Assembly (NCBI GenBank): GCA_903892355.1
Contig: CAITIE010000083.1
Span: 1 to 33,610 of the forward strand
Length of the DNA: 33,610 nucleotides
Reading direction: 5' to 3'
From: an uncultured Pirellula sp.
GTDB taxonomy: Bacteria; Planctomycetota; Planctomycetia; Pirellulales; Pirellulaceae
This document shows positions 8,426-17,100 of the stretch, piece by piece. The stretch's first letter is position 1; every line of letters starts with the position of its first letter. The notes below the pieces were generated by a model. The model was not told the DNA's origin. It saw only the letters and a list, made by a program, of their open reading frames with translations, and did not search any database. The position numbers and the translations under genes were made by a program.

Positions 8426-9846
8426 CCCTGTATTCACGTCGCTACATCGCCACTTCCGTAAGTGGCTCGGTCGAAGGTCTGCCGGTGTACGCGGCAACTT
8501 GTACACAACAACGATCCGGGCTTGGTCCCAAACGCCAGCTCGGACATTTCCTTGGAATGGTAGATGGAGAACCTTTGTATGCAGTATCTAGCTGTGAGTT
8601 TCCTCAGATGGGTCGTTACCTCATGCGTTATGTGGGGTTTTCCGACCTGCCAATCTACGCCATTGTGTGCTGCGAGGTTTCCTCGAGTGGATCTTCGGGC
8701 AGCAGTGGATCATCCGGTTCATCGAGCTCCTCTGGATCGACGAGCTCAAGTGGCTCGTCAGGTTCTTCGGGTTCAAGCGGCTCCTCGGGATCGAGCGGCA
8801 GCAGCGGACCATCTGGATCCGGCGATCCACCTGGATCCCACGGAAGCTCTGGTTCCTCCGGCCAAAGCGGCAGCTCAGGGACCAGCGGATACTCCGGATC
8901 CAGTGGCTCGTCTGGTAGCAGTGGATCATCCGGCTCAAGCGGCTCGTCGGGCAGCTCCGGGTCGAGTGGTAGCTCTGGCTCGTCGGGTTCAAGTGGGTCC
9001 TCTGGTAGCTCGGGTTCCTCGGGCTCTTCTGGCTCATCGGGCACTTCGGGTTCGTCGGGATCCAGCGGTGGATCATCGGGAGGTTCCAGCGGCGTTAGCT
9101 CCTCGGGTTCGAGTGGTTCGTCCGGTTCCTCAGGCAGTTCCAGCGGATCGGGATCATCGGGCAGCTCTGGCTCCTCGGGTAGCTCGTCATCCAGTGGCTC
9201 AATTGGATCCAGTGGTTCATCCGGTTCTGGAACATCGGGCAGCGGCTCAAGTGGCAGTGGATCTCAAAGCGGCTCCCAAAGCGGATCAGGTAGCCAATCG
9301 GGATCCGGATCGGGTTCGCAGTCCGGCTCCCAATCCGGATCGCAGTCTGGATCGCAAAGTGGCAGCAAGCCTTCAGGCTCTGGGTCCGGATCATCGGGAC
9401 CAAGTGGTAGCGGATCTGGCCCAAGCGGCAGCGGTCCCAGTGGTTCTGGTAGCCAGCCATCCGGTGGTGGCAGCAACGGCAGCAGTTCCGGTTCGAGTGG
9501 CTCGGGCTCCGGATCTGGGAGTGGTTCCGGTTCGGGCTCATCTGGAGTCGGGTCCAGCGGCGTCGGTTCCAGTGGTGTTGGTAGCTCGGGTCAATCGTAC
9601 GGCTCGAGCGGCGTTAGCGGTGGCTCGGCAAGCGGCTCTAGTTCCGGTTCGTCGAGCGGTTGCTGTTGCCCATGTTACTACCAGTGGAATGGGATCGGCT
9701 GGATGCCGGTCTCGGTCCCTGATCCGTGCGTTACCCCCATGGGACCGTTCCAAGTCGTCTGCGTGTGCGCAGGGAATGAGCCAACGAGCCCAGGCTCTTA
9801 TGTGGGGCAGACCGTTTACACAGGATGCGAGCAAGGTGTGCAATGA
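8422..9846 (+). CDS. Ser/Gly-repeat fibre-like protein with Cys-containing N- and C-terminal domains
   Basis: A 474-residue protein; ATG 8422 overlaps the previous stop, preferred over in-frame 8398. Residues 1-86 contain three diverged copies of a [GD]xP-aliphatic-YAxxxC motif ending at C27, C58 and C83. Residues 87-413 are almost only Ser and Gly with rare Thr, Pro, Gln or Val. The first half is dominated by GSS triplets and the second half by GSGSQ-, GPSGS- and GSGSG-type units. The last ~60 residues are Cys-rich (CCCPC, then C at several positions). The sixfold-degenerate Ser codons and synonymous Gly codons are mixed, so the repeat is maintained at protein level. A flexible glycosylated stalk is a plausible role given the glycosyltransferase two genes downstream. 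No signal peptide is visible. Confidence 0.75.
   Translation: MTLYSRRYIATSVSGSVEGLPVYAATCTQQRSGLGPKRQLGHFLGMVDGEPLYAVSSCEFPQMGRYLMRYVGFSDLPIYAIVCCEVSSSGSSGSSGSSGSSSSSGSTSSSGSSGSSGSSGSSGSSGSSGPSGSGDPPGSHGSSGSSGQSGSSGTSGYSGSSGSSGSSGSSGSSGSSGSSGSSGSSGSSGSSGSSGSSGSSGSSGSSGTSGSSGSSGGSSGGSSGVSSSGSSGSSGSSGSSSGSGSSGSSGSSGSSSSSGSIGSSGSSGSGTSGSGSSGSGSQSGSQSGSGSQSGSGSGSQSGSQSGSQSGSQSGSKPSGSGSGSSGPSGSGSGPSGSGPSGSGSQPSGGGSNGSSSGSSGSGSGSGSGSGSGSSGVGSSGVGSSGVGSSGQSYGSSGVSGGSASGSSSGSSSGCCCPCYYQWNGIGWMPVSVPDPCVTPMGPFQVVCVCAGNEPTSPGSYVGQTVYTGCEQGVQ
8680..9660 (+). repeat. Degenerate Ser/Gly-coding repeat tract
   Basis: About 980 bp encoding roughly 327 residues made almost entirely of Ser and Gly. At DNA level the units are short and imperfect (combinations of GGC/GGA/GGT with TCG, TCC, TCT, TCA, AGC and AGT). 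The repetitive composition keeps all three forward frames and parts of the reverse strand open for long stretches, giving large false ORFs. The region is prone to slippage and assembly error. Confidence 0.9.
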
Positions 9847-10376
9847 GTGAATCAATAAACTGCCCACACAACGTAGATGGCTACTGCCAGATATCTTCCG
9901 ATCTGGCCCAAGTGCCAGTACCGATCGCCCAAGATGCATGCGCGGCTTGTATTCAGCAATCGACGCCACGTGCAAAGAACTCAGTGACTTGCAGCAAAGC
10001 GATCCAGTATCGAACGCTTGTCGGCATGCTCCCAACGCCAGAGTTGCTTGAGTGCATCAAACCTCCCACACAGGGAGCCGGTACCGAACTGGAACTCTTG
10101 ATCGAAAAGACTCGGCGCACGCTCAATTGGTTGTGCCTGGGATGGCTCATTCCAGACAAATTCAACTGCGGATGCCATTCCACGAAGTCGCGCATGAATG
10201 AGATGGGTGTGCGCAAGTGCCTGCGCAACAACGAAACTCTATCCGCTGAGATTCTCACGCGGTGGATCGTCCATGTTCCACCGATCCGTTTCATCCCGTT
10301 TGTTCTGACCATCATCGGATTTTACGTCATCCGCGCTGCCCACAACGCCGAATCCAAGGAGAAGCTCCATGGCTAA
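9843..10376 (+). CDS. Small Cys-rich protein with C-terminal hydrophobic segment, unknown
   Basis: A 177-residue protein; ATG 9843 overlaps the previous stop (ATGA). The N-terminus carries CPHNVDGYC and CAAC, and the middle carries CGCHSTKSRMNEMGVRKC. These spaced Cys pairs could bind zinc or form disulfides. Residues about 143-168 (PPIRFIPFVLTIIGFYVIRA) are hydrophobic enough for one membrane segment. I do not recognise the family. It is translationally placed between the Ser/Gly fibre and the glycosyltransferase, overlapping the latter by 8 bp, so a role in fibre assembly or glycosylation is possible but not shown. Confidence 0.65.
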   Translation: MSESINCPHNVDGYCQISSDLAQVPVPIAQDACAACIQQSTPRAKNSVTCSKAIQYRTLVGMLPTPELLECIKPPTQGAGTELELLIEKTRRTLNWLCLGWLIPDKFNCGCHSTKSRMNEMGVRKCLRNNETLSAEILTRWIVHVPPIRFIPFVLTIIGFYVIRAAHNAESKEKLHG

Positions 10377-12363
10377 TTGCAATCAAGCTACCCCCGACCT
10401 GACTCCCGAAGCGATGCTTGAACTGATCAAGCGGTGCCCACCTGGACCTTGGCCCAACGCCTGGGGCACTTGGGACAATACGATCGAAGCCCATCGGCGA
10501 TTGGTGGACCAGTATGTCGATAATCTGATGCCAAGCCGAGTGACCTATGCTCAGGAACGCGGCGTTGTCATTGCCGGGGGAGGTTTGAAGTACTTCCCGA
10601 GCGTGTGGGTCAACGTGAATCTGCTTCGGCATTTTGGCTGCACGCTACCGATCCAGCTTTGGTATTTGGGTGACACCGAGATGGATCCGTACATGAAACG
10701 ATTGCTCGAACCACTGGGTGTCGAATGCATCGATGCCAGAGAGATCGAGAAACAGCATCCCTGCAGGATCCTTTGCGGTTGGGAACTGAAACTCTACGCG
10801 ACGCTCCACTCACCGTTTGCCCAGGTTCTATTCCTGGACGCCGACAATGGGGTCGTGTGCGATCCGACGTACTTATTCGACTGTGAAGAGTACAAACGCC
10901 ACGGCGCGATTTTCTGGCCAGACTACGCGTGCTGGACGTTGAAGCCTGGCGTCTGGAAAGTTTTCGGGATGATGGACATGGCCGAACCCGAAGTGGCCGA
11001 ACACGAACGAGCCTTCGAATCCGGGCAATACCTCATAGACAAACGACGCTGCGATCGCGAATTGCGATTGTCGCTGTTCTACGCCGAGCATTCGGACTTC
11101 ACGTTCCAGCACGTGTACGGTGACAAAGAGTGCTTCCACCTTGGGTGGCGACGCTTGGGGTTCGATTACGCGATGCCCAGTGCCGGACCTGGATGGAACG
11201 TCCACACGATCGTTCAGTTCGACTTCCGAGGTCAGATCGTTTTCCAGCATCGTTGCCAGGACAAATGGCGATTCGGAGGAAATCGATTCGTGGACTCGCT
11301 GGCCAATGAAGAACTCTGCTTCCAGCTCGTCCGAGACCTGGCCAGCAAATGGAGTGGCAACCTTTGGAAGAACGAGGCACCGACGATCATGGAAACCGAA
11401 ACGATCGAACAGCTCATCAACACTCGTGTTCTCTACCGACGCGTGGGTTACGACCAGCGTGTGATCAAGCTCGGGCCCAACCGCGAAGTCATCGAAGGTG
11501 CGGCCGAGTGCGAACGCCTCTGGCACGTCAATCATGTTGATGGCCAGCCCGTGCTGACGCTCGCCCGACTCGATCGACCAACTTGCCACCTGCGTCGCGA
11601 CTACGAAGGGATCTGGCGAGGGTCGTGGCTGGAATACGAACGGATGCCGATTGAAGTTATCCCCGAAGTGGAATGGAAACCGACGGTCGACGCAATCGAT
11701 CCGACCAAGTCGCGATTGCTGATCACCGTGGCCACCGGAGAATCGTTTCGCGAACTGCTACGGTATACCGGCCCATTGATGGAAGCCTACGCCAAACGGA
11801 TCGGTGCCGATTTCGTGGCGATCACCAAGCCATCGCAGGACTGGTGGGGACTGGAGAAGTTTCGGGTGCAGCCGTTCGCCCAATCCTACGAGCGCACCCT
11901 CTATGTCGATGCCGACGTGTTTCTGACCGAAGAGACGCCGGATCTATTCGATGTCGTTCCTGCGGGCCATGTGTCGATGCACGACGATTGGAGTCAATTG
12001 CCAAGCTTTGAGTGGGTCTTCGACGAGCGTCGCAACATCCTCGAATCCCAGGAAATCCCCATGGACTACAGCAAAGTGGTTCTCAACAGCGGAATTGTGA
12101 TGTGCGATCGCAAGCACGCTTCGATTTGGAAACCACCGTTGCATCCATTCTTTCCGACCCACTGCTCCGAGCAGTTCTGGATCCAGAACAACGCTCGCGG
12201 GTTGCCATTTTTCCAGTTGCCAACCGAATTCAACACCCAGTACTGGATGCCGAATTTCCGAGAGCTGGTGCCGACAGCCAAGGTCATTCACTTGGCCAAC
12301 TGTCCGCCAGCGAAACGGATCGAGTTTGCGCGCCAATTCACTTCATCCCTCGCGACCGCTTAG
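10369..12363 (+). CDS. Two-domain glycosyltransferase (GT71/GT8-like halves)
   Basis: A 664-residue protein with ATG 10369 behind AAGGAG, overlapping the upstream gene by 8 bp. The N-terminal half resembles putative mannosyltransferase (Mnn1/GT71-type) domains: VIAGGGLKYFPSVWVNVNLLR, PIQLWYLGD, then the DxD at D157-A-D159 (VLFLDADNGV). The C-terminal half repeats a GT-A-like layout: LLITVATGESFRELL, WWGLEKFRVQPF, and a second DxD at D514-A-D516 (TLYVDADVF). Both would bind a divalent metal and a nucleotide sugar. No transmembrane segment is obvious. Its position suggests modification of phage or surface structures. The donor and acceptor sugars cannot be read from the sequence. Confidence 0.8.
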   Translation: MANCNQATPDLTPEAMLELIKRCPPGPWPNAWGTWDNTIEAHRRLVDQYVDNLMPSRVTYAQERGVVIAGGGLKYFPSVWVNVNLLRHFGCTLPIQLWYLGDTEMDPYMKRLLEPLGVECIDAREIEKQHPCRILCGWELKLYATLHSPFAQVLFLDADNGVVCDPTYLFDCEEYKRHGAIFWPDYACWTLKPGVWKVFGMMDMAEPEVAEHERAFESGQYLIDKRRCDRELRLSLFYAEHSDFTFQHVYGDKECFHLGWRRLGFDYAMPSAGPGWNVHTIVQFDFRGQIVFQHRCQDKWRFGGNRFVDSLANEELCFQLVRDLASKWSGNLWKNEAPTIMETETIEQLINTRVLYRRVGYDQRVIKLGPNREVIEGAAECERLWHVNHVDGQPVLTLARLDRPTCHLRRDYEGIWRGSWLEYERMPIEVIPEVEWKPTVDAIDPTKSRLLITVATGESFRELLRYTGPLMEAYAKRIGADFVAITKPSQDWWGLEKFRVQPFAQSYERTLYVDADVFLTEETPDLFDVVPAGHVSMHDDWSQLPSFEWVFDERRNILESQEIPMDYSKVVLNSGIVMCDRKHASIWKPPLHPFFPTHCSEQFWIQNNARGLPFFQLPTEFNTQYWMPNFRELVPTAKVIHLANCPPAKRIEFARQFTSSLATA

Positions 12364-12382
12364 ACCACGAAAGGAATCACCG

Positions 12383-13096
12383 ATGACAACTTCCGTTTGC
12401 TACAAAATCTATGGGCAAGACTTCCATATCGAGCCCGAGAGTGTGCAGTTCGCAAACTGCGTTTTTCATGACGAGTATCGTATCAATGACCTTCGTCCCC
12501 ATAACGTCCGCACGATTCTTGACGTCGGCTCGCATGTGGGGAGCTTTACTGTTATGGCCCACCACTACTGGCCCAAGGCCAAAATCGTGGCCGTCGAGCC
12601 ACATCCGCAGAGCTTTGAGCTGATGACCAAGAACACCAGTCACATTCCCGATTCGCAGTTGCTGCGGATCAACGCAGCGATCTCGCCAAAACCAGGAAAG
12701 TGCCTGCTGTCGTTCCCCGTATCGAACAGTCGGGTCGCCGATTATGTTCCGGACGTCTGGGAATCGCTTGAGCCTCGATTCCGCGAGTTTGGCATCGAGG
12801 TGCCCTCGCTGACCGTCGAGCAGTTCTGGACACAGGTAACGGACTTCGGGATCGACGAAGTCGACCTAATGAAACTCGATTGCGAAGGGGCCGAGTACCT
12901 GATCGTCACTGAATTATCCGCCCAAGGCCTGATGGACAGGATCGGTTGGATCCGTGGCGAATGGCATAGCCGCAAGGACAACCTTATGCTGGCCAACCTT
13001 CTAAGCCAGACGCACGTTTTCAACATCGATCCGAACTATCCGCACTCGGTGGGGATGTTTGTCGCGCATCGGATCCTCAAACAGGCTGGCGAGTAA
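12383..13096 (+). CDS. FkbM-family SAM-dependent methyltransferase
   Basis: A 237-residue protein. I chose ATG 12383 (AAAGGAA 10-16 bp upstream) over in-frame 12326, which overlaps the glycosyltransferase. It contains the SAM-binding motif I DVGSHVGSF (47-55), the acidic ribose-binding VEPHP (71-75), and KLDCEGAE (164-171), the FkbM signature in which the Asp and Glu follow the post-motif strand. FkbM enzymes O-methylate sugars and polyketides. With the two-domain glycosyltransferase 19 bp upstream, the likely job is methylating a sugar on a virion or surface glycan. This is the last gene before the intergenic region separating the phage block from the BREX operon. Confidence 0.85.
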   Translation: MTTSVCYKIYGQDFHIEPESVQFANCVFHDEYRINDLRPHNVRTILDVGSHVGSFTVMAHHYWPKAKIVAVEPHPQSFELMTKNTSHIPDSQLLRINAAISPKPGKCLLSFPVSNSRVADYVPDVWESLEPRFREFGIEVPSLTVEQFWTQVTDFGIDEVDLMKLDCEGAEYLIVTELSAQGLMDRIGWIRGEWHSRKDNLMLANLLSQTHVFNIDPNYPHSVGMFVAHRILKQAGE

Positions 13097-13114
13097 TCGC
13101 ATCAGCTTTTCTCA

Positions 13115-13131
13115 TGCCGCATTCTGCGGCA
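13115..13131 (+). terminator. Short hairpin after the phage block
   Basis: A perfect 7-bp stem (TGCCGCA/TGCGGCA) with a 3-nt TTC loop begins 18 bp after the methyltransferase stop. There is no T-tract immediately downstream, so intrinsic termination is uncertain; it may instead be an mRNA-stabilising hairpin. Confidence 0.35.
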
Positions 13132-13169
13132 AAGCGCACCAGCCAGTATTTCTCAAAAAATGCTAGCGA

Positions 13170-13186
13170 GTGACCAAAGGTGTCAC
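13170..13186. promoter_or_regulatory. Interrupted palindrome, left copy
   Basis: GTGACCAAAGGTGTCAC is a 5-bp inverted repeat (GTGAC/GTCAC) around a 7-bp centre. Here the arms extend by two further matching bases on each side. A copy differing at one base lies at 33421-33437, downstream of the operon. The size and symmetry fit a dimeric regulator's operator; a boundary or att-like repeat is the alternative. Confidence 0.45.
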
Positions 13187-13356
13187 TCGGTTGGCCGATC
13201 TTCGGGTATGGCTTCCAAGTCTTCCTAGCCTACGCATCTAATCAGACGACAGCTGAACAGCTTCTGCATGCTAGCAAATCTGTTATGATGCTTCCGGTTG
13301 AACTCGTATGGATTGGACAAGCGTCCTGGAGAGGAAACGATTTCCACGCAGTTTAT

Positions 13357-13377
13357 AGGAGCTGCGTGAGGAGCTGC
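13357..13377 (+). promoter_or_regulatory. Tandem AGGAGCTGC repeat / ribosome binding site of the HTH gene
   Basis: AGGAGCTGC occurs at 13357-13365 and again at 13369-13377, the second ending 4 bp before the ATG at 13382. Each contains an AGGAG Shine-Dalgarno core. The second is properly spaced for initiation and the first may be a standby site or chance duplication. Confidence 0.5.
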
Positions 13378-13381
13378 AAAA

Positions 13382-13594
13382 ATGAAGATAGTGACTGAAG
13401 ACCGTTGGCTTTCCGTCGAAGAAATCGCGGATTACCTCGGGATCAAGAGAGATACGGTCTACAAGTGGATCGAACGCAAAAAGATGCCTGCACACAAAAT
13501 GGGTAGCCTTTGGAAATTCAAACGTGACGAAGTCGACGACTGGGTGCGATCAGGTGGAGCAAGTGAATCATTCGAGTTAGGTAAGCCGAGATGA
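13382..13594 (+). CDS. Excisionase/MerR-type helix-turn-helix protein
   Basis: A 70-residue protein with good SD spacing. WLSVEEIADYLGIKRDTVYKWIERKKMPAHKMGSLWKF is the HTH_17/excisionase-type winged helix (PF12728 style): LSVEEIADYLGI is the first helix pair, DTVYKWIERK the recognition helix, and KMGSLWKFKRDEVDDWV the wing. Such small proteins either regulate an operon or act as recombination directionality factors. Its stop overlaps the brxF start (ATGA), so it is translated with the defence operon. It may bind the flanking palindromes. No integrase is present in the window to pair with it. Confidence 0.85.
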   Translation: MKIVTEDRWLSVEEIADYLGIKRDTVYKWIERKKMPAHKMGSLWKFKRDEVDDWVRSGGASESFELGKPR

Positions 13595-14103
13595 ATGGAT
13601 CAATCGTCGAATCCAAAACAGAAAAAAGCAGGGCTATGACGCAGTTAGAAGAAGCGGTTGCGCAAGCTGCAAACCAGTACTACCGACTGGTTATCGTTGC
13701 CGGCGTGCCAGGGACTGGGAAAACGGCGATGACTCAGGCGCTCGCAGGTGCTCACGGATACCCGGTCATCAATGTGAACCTGGAACTTAGTAAACGACTG
13801 CTTGACCTGACTCGGGTGCAACGATCCCGTCAGGCCGAGAAACTACTGAAAGAAGTGATCGCAAGCGTCGAAGGCGACGTGGTGATCCTCGACAACATAG
13901 AACTACTTTTTGATACCGCACTTGAACTTGAGCCACTTCGTTTGCTGCAAGGGGCAAGTCGTAATCGAACGATCGTCGCTACTTGGAATGGCAGCTTCAA
14001 CAACAACACACTCATGTATGCCGAGCCAGGGCATCCTGAGTTTGTTCAGTTCAAGCAAATCGAGGCCATCGTCGTACCAGCATCCACAAGCGACAACAAC
14101 TAA
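13591..14103 (+). CDS. brxF: BrxF, P-loop ATPase of BREX type 3
   Basis: A 170-residue protein; ATG 13591 overlaps the HTH stop by 4 bp, and an internal ATG at 13636 (MTQLEEAV) is an alternative start. Walker A GVPGTGKT is at 38-45 and Walker B VVILDNIELLF has D101. Small single-domain AAA proteins of this size beginning with a short helix and followed directly by BrxC are characteristic of BREX type 3, where BrxF is the first conserved gene. Its exact step in defence is not known. The start codon and order support operon membership. Confidence 0.85.
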   Translation: MNGSIVESKTEKSRAMTQLEEAVAQAANQYYRLVIVAGVPGTGKTAMTQALAGAHGYPVINVNLELSKRLLDLTRVQRSRQAEKLLKEVIASVEGDVVILDNIELLFDTALELEPLRLLQGASRNRTIVATWNGSFNNNTLMYAEPGHPEFVQFKQIEAIVVPASTSDNN

Positions 14104-14118
14104 GGAATAGATACGTCC

Positions 14119-17100
14119 ATGAAATACAGCGACTTAGTCAAGTTTGACCCTATCGAATCCGTCATTCAGCTTGAACAAGCTGACTCTCTTGCGGCCGTTA
14201 AGCAATTGGTTCAAACGTTCGTTATTTCGGAACGAATGTCAGAGCAGTTGTGCGACTTGGTCATTCCCAACTTGCAATTCGAAACGCCTGCCGACAACAA
14301 AGGCATCCTGATTGTTGGTAATTACGGAACCGGTAAAAGCCACTTGTTGTCGCTTCTATCCGGATTAGCCGAGCACGCTGACCTGCACAAGGACGTCAAG
14401 GACAAGAACGTTGCCAAAGCGGCGAAGGCGATCAATGGCAAGTTCAAAGTAATTCGACTTGAGCTTCCCGCGTCAAAGAAGAGTCTTCGAAACATCATTT
14501 GTGGTCGGCTGGAAGACTTCATGGCCAATGAAGGCGTCACGTTTACCTTCCCAGCAGACGAACAAGTCGATAGCAACAAAGACGACCTGACCAATCTGAT
14601 GACGCAGTTCAACGAGAAGTACCCCGATCATGGGCTGCTCCTCGTGGTCGACGAATTGCTGGACTACCTTCGCTCACGCAACCAACAAGAAATCATCCTG
14701 GACCTTGGCTTCCTTCGCGAGATCGGCGAAGTCTGCAAGCTCATTCGATTCAGGTTCATCGCGGGCCTACAAGAAGCACTCTTCGACAACCCCACGTTTC
14801 AATTTGTTGCGGAAAGCCTCCGTCGAGTCAAAGACCGTTTCGAACAAGCTCGCATTGTTCGACAAGACGTTGCCTATGTTGTTTCCGAACGTTTGCTCAC
14901 AAAGACAGACGTGCAGAAAGGCAAGATTCGAGAGCACCTGCAACAGTTCACGCATCTGTACGGAGGCATGGCGGAACGACTTGAAGAGTACGTTCGTCTG
15001 TTCCCAGTGCACCCAACCTACCTTGAAGTCTTCGAAGCCATTTCGATCGCTGAGAAACGCGAGATTCTGAAGACACTCAGCGCTGAGATCAAACGTTGCT
15101 ACAACAACGACGTTCCTAAGGACGAAACGGGACTGATCAGCTACGACTCCTACTGGGATTTCCTGCAAGCGAACGCGGTGCAGCGTTCTGTCCCGGAAAT
15201 TCGCGAAGTCATGGACGTCAGCAAGGTTGTCGAGTCGCAGATCCAAAACGCATTCACACGTCCAAATCTCAAACCTCTGGCAATGCGAATCGTTCATGGT
15301 CTGTCTGTGAAGCGATTAGCGACCGACGACATTCGCGCAAAGATCGGTCCCACCGCAGAGGAACTTCAAAATGGCATGTGCTTGTATGCACCGATCCCAG
15401 AGAAGACCAGCGACTTCCTCCGAACCACCGTCGAAGCGTGTCTCAAGGAAATCATGCGCACGATGAGCGGCCAGTTCATCACGCACAACACCGACAACGA
15501 TCAGTATTACCTCGATCTTCAAAAGACGATCGACTACGACGCCAAGATTCAAGACAAGGCAGACTTCCTTTCCGAATCGCAGCTCGACCAGTATTACTTC
15601 GATGCACTCACACGCGTCTTGGAACTGACGGATCTCCCACCGTATGTTCGTGGCTACAAGATCTGGGAACACGAAATCGAATGGCGAGAACACAAAATCA
15701 CGCGGCGTGGCTATCTGTTCTTTGGCGCTCCGAACGAACGATCCACAGCCCAACCCCCGCGTGACTTTTACCTGTACTTCATCCAACCGTTCGAGCCACC
15801 GCACTACGAAGACCAGAAGCTCGCTGACGAAGTGTTTTTCAAGCTAACGCAACGCGACGAGGCATTCCTCAACTCGCTGCGCCTATATGCAGGTGCTCGC
15901 GAGATGGCAGCATCAGCGAGCAGCGGAACCAAGAAAGTCTACGAAGACAAAGCTGATGGTTTTCTGAAGACATTGGTCGCATGGCTTCGCACCAACATGC
16001 TGACATCGTTTGAAGTCGTGCATCAAGGCGTACCCAAGAAGCTGGTCGAGTGGCTCAAAGGGCACAAGACCGGCAATGCAGCGGTGCGAGATCTGTTGGA
16101 GCTCACCGGCTCGGTATGCCTAGCACAGTCGTTCAACGATCGCTATCCGCAGTACCCGACATTTACGGTGCGACTTACGGCCAGCAATCTGAAGCAACCA
16201 ACTGAAGACTCGATTCGTTGGATTGCCGGCGGAGTTAAGAACAACTTGGCGACAGCCGTTCTCGATGGACTTGAACTGCTTGATGGCGAGAAGCTGAAAC
16301 CAACGCAGTCGCGCTATGCAAAGGTCGTGCTTGAAAAGCTTGACGGCAAACCACCTGGCCAAGTCGTCAATCGTAAAGAGCTGATCACCGTCAAGAATGA
16401 TGTCGAGCGAGAATGCCAATTCCAGCTCGAGCCAGAGTTCCTCTTGATCGTGCTGGCATCGCTCGTCCAGAACGGCAATCTTACCCTTAGCGTCGCTGGC
16501 AAAAAACTCGATGCAGCCAACTTATCGGAAGCCACCAAGACGCCACTCGACCAACTCGTTGCGTTCAAGCATGTTGAGAAGCCCAAGGGACTTCCACTAG
16601 CCGAGCTAGTTGCTCTCTTCGAATTACTCGGGCTCGCCGAGGGTTTGATTCGGAATGAGAACACGCACGAAGAAGCTGTGAAGCAACTCAAGCTGAAAGC
16701 GAACGACATCACCGAAAAGGTAGTGACCGTCGCACAGTATGTTCAAACCGGACTTCCCTGTTGGGGCAGTGAGCTGATCCCATCCGAAGACCGTGATCAG
16801 CAGCGACAAAAGCTCGACGATCTGAAGAACTTCCTCGAGGGCCTGCAAGCCTTCAACACGCCTGGCAAGCTCAAGAACTTCTCGAAGAGCACCTTGGAGA
16901 TCCAGGCCCAGACTTCGACGCTTGACCTGATCAAACAACTGCAGGATCTGAACAGTCTGGTCCAAGAGTTAACGGTAGTTACCAGCTACTTGAGCACTGC
17001 CGCTGCGGTCTTGCCTCCGCAAGATCCCTGGCGAGTTCAAATGGAAACGGTTCGCAGTGATTGGCGTGCCAAACTCATGGACCCGACGGCGCGTAACGCT

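Larger units (their letters stand above)
13097..13381. promoter_or_regulatory. Intergenic region upstream of the BREX operon
   Basis: This 285-bp gap separates the phage block from the defence operon. It holds the hairpin at 13115-13131, an interrupted palindrome at 13170-13186, two ATGCTAGC octamers (about 13160 and 13269), a -10-like TATGAT at 13284-13289 with only a poor -35 (TTCTGC, 13262-13267, 16-bp spacer), and a tandem AGGAGCTGC repeat just before the first start codon. No protein-coding gene of its own is evident; a small ORF at 13180-13398 overlaps the next gene and looks spurious. This is the most likely promoter region for the BREX genes, but the start site is not pinned down. Confidence 0.45.

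Noticed and set aside
8564-9850. Long open frame overlapping the Ser/Gly-repeat gene on the + strand, plus Pro/Glu-rich frames on the - strand
   Set aside because: These stay open only because the Ser/Gly codon repeat avoids stops in every frame. Their translations are low-complexity mirrors of the repeat with no plausible start signal.
13180-13398. Small ORF starting inside the palindrome region before the HTH gene
   Set aside because: It overlaps the HTH start in another frame, has no good ribosome binding site and no recognisable protein.
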